Source: Mikrocytos mackini (lineage: Eukaryota; Endomyxa; Ascetosporea; Mikrocytida; Mikrocytiidae). From it: 20,472 nucleotides of DNA. Shown one piece after another: positions 18,943-20,472 of this stretch. Below the pieces are notes generated by a model, which saw only the letters and a program-made list of their open reading frames with translations, did no database searches and was not told the origin of the DNA. How positions within the stretch are numbered: the stretch's first letter is position 1; each line of letters opens with the position of its first letter. Location of the stretch: assembly GCA_030180075.1 (NCBI GenBank), contig JASNJN010000142.1, positions 1 to 20,472 of the forward strand. The letters run 5' to 3'. A program made the translations under genes and the position numbers.

Positions 18943-19127
18943 GCCGTGGACTAGTGGCATCCTTATCAGGCGGGTTCGAATCCTGTCACTGGAAAACACC
19001 AGATACGTATACATTGGTGCTAAGCATTAACACCCATGGCTACGGCTGCGAACTAACGTTTACAGTTACGCTATGTGTGGGAGAGTTAAATACTCTAGAT
19101 GTACAACGGTCTGGCTAACCTTTTTTT
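18943..19127 (+). repeat. tRNA-like, SINE-type unit with pol III A box, B box and T-run terminator
   Basis: Near the 5' end is TGGACTAGTGG (about 18946-18956), an A-box-like sequence. Then comes GGTTCGAATCC (about 18973-18983), a perfect B box in a T-arm with pairing 5-bp stem (GCGGG/CCTGT) and canonical TTCGAAT loop. The distance between boxes is about 27 bases, too short for a normal tRNA, as if the anticodon arm were deleted. No acceptor stem closes it. A non-tRNA body of about 130 bp follows, then a T7 run (about 19121-19127) that could terminate pol III. This layout is that of a tRNA-derived SINE or a degraded tRNA-like repeat rather than a working tRNA. No flanking target duplication was found. 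Confidence 0.5.
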
Positions 19128-19129
19128 GA

Positions 19130-19415
19130 AGGCGGAAGAAGGACTAATTTCTTCCGCGAAAGTGGCAATGAGAATGTATGCTGGCAGACAACAAGGCACA
19201 TGGGAACCAGGGCGTGACAAGGACGGAGCGTCCTGAGAGTGTAGCAGGGTAGTTGGGTAGCCGGGTAGCAATGGAACNGGGTAGCAGGNAAGTGAGGGNT
19301 GGTGCGGCCAAGAAAGGATAGGAAAGAACACGGTGGCAGCCGGGTAGGGAGTGTGGTCTCGGTAGCAGGATGACCGAGTTATTAACTAAATAACCGATTG
19401 TCAAATTAAAAAAAA
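19130..19415 (-). repeat. Interspersed repeat, copy B (inverted relative to copy A)
   Basis: This is the reverse complement of the unit at 6715-6990. The blocks run in order on the minus strand: T-rich start and TTTAATTTGACA (about 19415-19396), CTCGGT...ACCGAG hairpin, CCCGGCTGCCACCG, CTACCC units, CTCAGGACGCTCCGTCCTTG (about 19235-19216), and a GTCTGCCA...GCCACTTTC tail. The two copies differ in the number of GGGTAGC/GCTAC units. Three N calls (19278, 19289, 19299) fall in the tandem part, as expected where near-identical copies were collapsed in assembly. Open frames across it are shadows. Confidence 0.75.
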
Positions 19416-20472
19416 AGAAATTCACTATTCGTGTTTTATAGATAAAAATGGGCATTATCAATAGATTTTGTATGATATTTCTGGATGGATGAGGAAACCT
19501 TAGGTCTTTTATGAAAATAACTGATACATGTTTTAGTTCCAAAATATAAAGATAATTTAGCTTTCTTAATCATGCTAATCTTAACCAGCCAAGGCATTTA
19601 GGGACAAAACCCCGGCCAAACCTTCGGAGTTTACTGTATTCAAAAATATCTCAACAACCAAGTCACCAAAAACTAACATAATCAGTATTTTATAATAACT
19701 GTTAAAACACCATATATGTATAAATATATTTTCAAATAAGGTCTAATTTTGAAAATAAACTATGTACAAATAGACAACCCCTTTAACAAATTATAGAAAA
19801 TGTATGGGGAAATTTTTATTTCCATAAAAAATATTCCCCCAAAATACGAAATTTAATAATTTTGGATTTTTCGGATTTTCAAAAAATTTGCATATTACAT
19901 CACCTGAAATTTCTTCCATTATGTTGTTTTGCAGTTCTGATCGTCTGGACAAGTTTTTATGTGTCGATATATATCCCACACTATATAACTCGAAAAAAGC
20001 GGGTTATACTACCTCGAATTTCGGGTAAAAAGTTAATTCCGCCCATTTTAAACTTCGGTATCACCCACAGGTTTTAACTAGAAGTGAGAATTTTCGGGCG
20101 GTGAAGGGGCAATTTACGAAAAATTCTCATTAAATGCCAACTCATAACTAATGACTTTGGATTTTGTTAAAATCAAATCCACATTTTTGCATGAGCATAT
20201 GAATTGTTTTGTTTCAAAATGAGTCTAAAATGTATTTTTTGTATTTCCCGAATCCTTTTCATTACTTTTATTAAACATTGTATTTTAACAATTGGATCTG
20301 GTATGCATTCAGTAGTGGCTATATAAATGTCTAAAAAATTTTTTTGTTTTTTAAATTTTAGATACCACGAAAAACACTCATAGTAAGAAACTCAGAAGTG
20401 CCTCCTCTATTAAAAAACAACTCGCTAAGAAACAACCCAATTTCAGCCTTCTATGTTCACACGATTCCAACT
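19416..20472. other. AT-rich stretch with hairpins, no supported gene
   Basis: No supportable gene. Two hairpins are visible. GGGGAAATTTTTAT (19806-19819) pairs with ATAAAAAATATTCCCC (19824-19839). TGAGAATTTTCG (20085-20096) pairs with CGAAAAATTCTCA (20117-20129), the latter related to the degenerate repeat near 6288 and 6560. At 20206-20225 a GTTTTGTTTCAA-ATGAGTC stretch resembles the internal foldback arm of the insertion at 8744-8773, so part of that element family recurs here. Confidence 0.35.

Noticed and set aside
18943-18996. A functional tRNA gene
   Set aside because: The A and B boxes are too close, no anticodon arm fits between them and no acceptor stem pairs.
1-20472. CRISPR arrays, rRNA genes or bacterial operons
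   Set aside because: No regularly spaced direct repeats, no rRNA-like conserved blocks and no ribosome-binding-site-led gene strings were seen. The content is eukaryotic.

Overview
The window reads as AT-rich nuclear DNA of a eukaryote. There are no bacterial-style operons. Genes sit on both strands and code for eukaryotic families: a p24/emp24-like membrane protein, a CPSF_A/DDB1/RSE1-type propeller protein and a nodulin-like/MCH1-type MFS transporter. The DNA around them is full of eukaryotic DNA transposons. Closely spaced genes, Asn/Lys-rich divergent proteins, one possible very short intron and heavy hAT/piggyBac content suggest a reduced intracellular parasite. A microsporidian with a large, transposon-rich genome is my best guess. 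This is inference; another fast-evolving protist is possible.

Layout. Bases 1-8600 hold no intact gene that I can support. They contain a possible LTR remnant (940-1169), a hAT-type MITE with a perfect 8-bp target duplication (1622-1995), a 26-bp perfect inverted repeat (4485-4796), several unidentified GC-richer islands, a C/T-rich repeat (6715-6990), a decayed hAT transposase (6995-7691) and a piggyBac-type MITE (7839-8275). Bases 8605-16573 form the gene block: a secreted/type I membrane protein gene, a CPSF_A-family gene on the minus strand, a divergently transcribed MFS transporter, and a p24-like gene on the minus strand. Bases 16574-20472 return to repeats: a piggyBac-type MITE (16719-17292), a hAT-type MITE (17405-17901), a tRNA-like SINE-type unit (18943-19127) and an inverted second copy of the 6715 repeat (19130-19415).

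Main discovery. The membrane-protein gene is cut in two by a 592-bp non-autonomous element (8730-9321) flanked by a perfect 9-bp direct repeat, ATTATTAAA. Taking out the element plus one copy of the repeat joins the signal-peptide start at 8605 in frame to the long ORF ending at 10579 (457 codons). This looks like a fairly recent insertion by a MULE-like (9-bp target site) element.

The two central genes are also broken as assembled. The CPSF_A-like gene has three in-frame TAG codons and at least three frameshifts at or near A/T runs, and stops short of the family C-terminus. The MFS gene is clean except for one in-frame TAA at codon 62. Three of the four genes therefore look interrupted. Either this locus is decaying (or this haplotype is), or part of the damage is assembly error; RNA and raw reads would decide.
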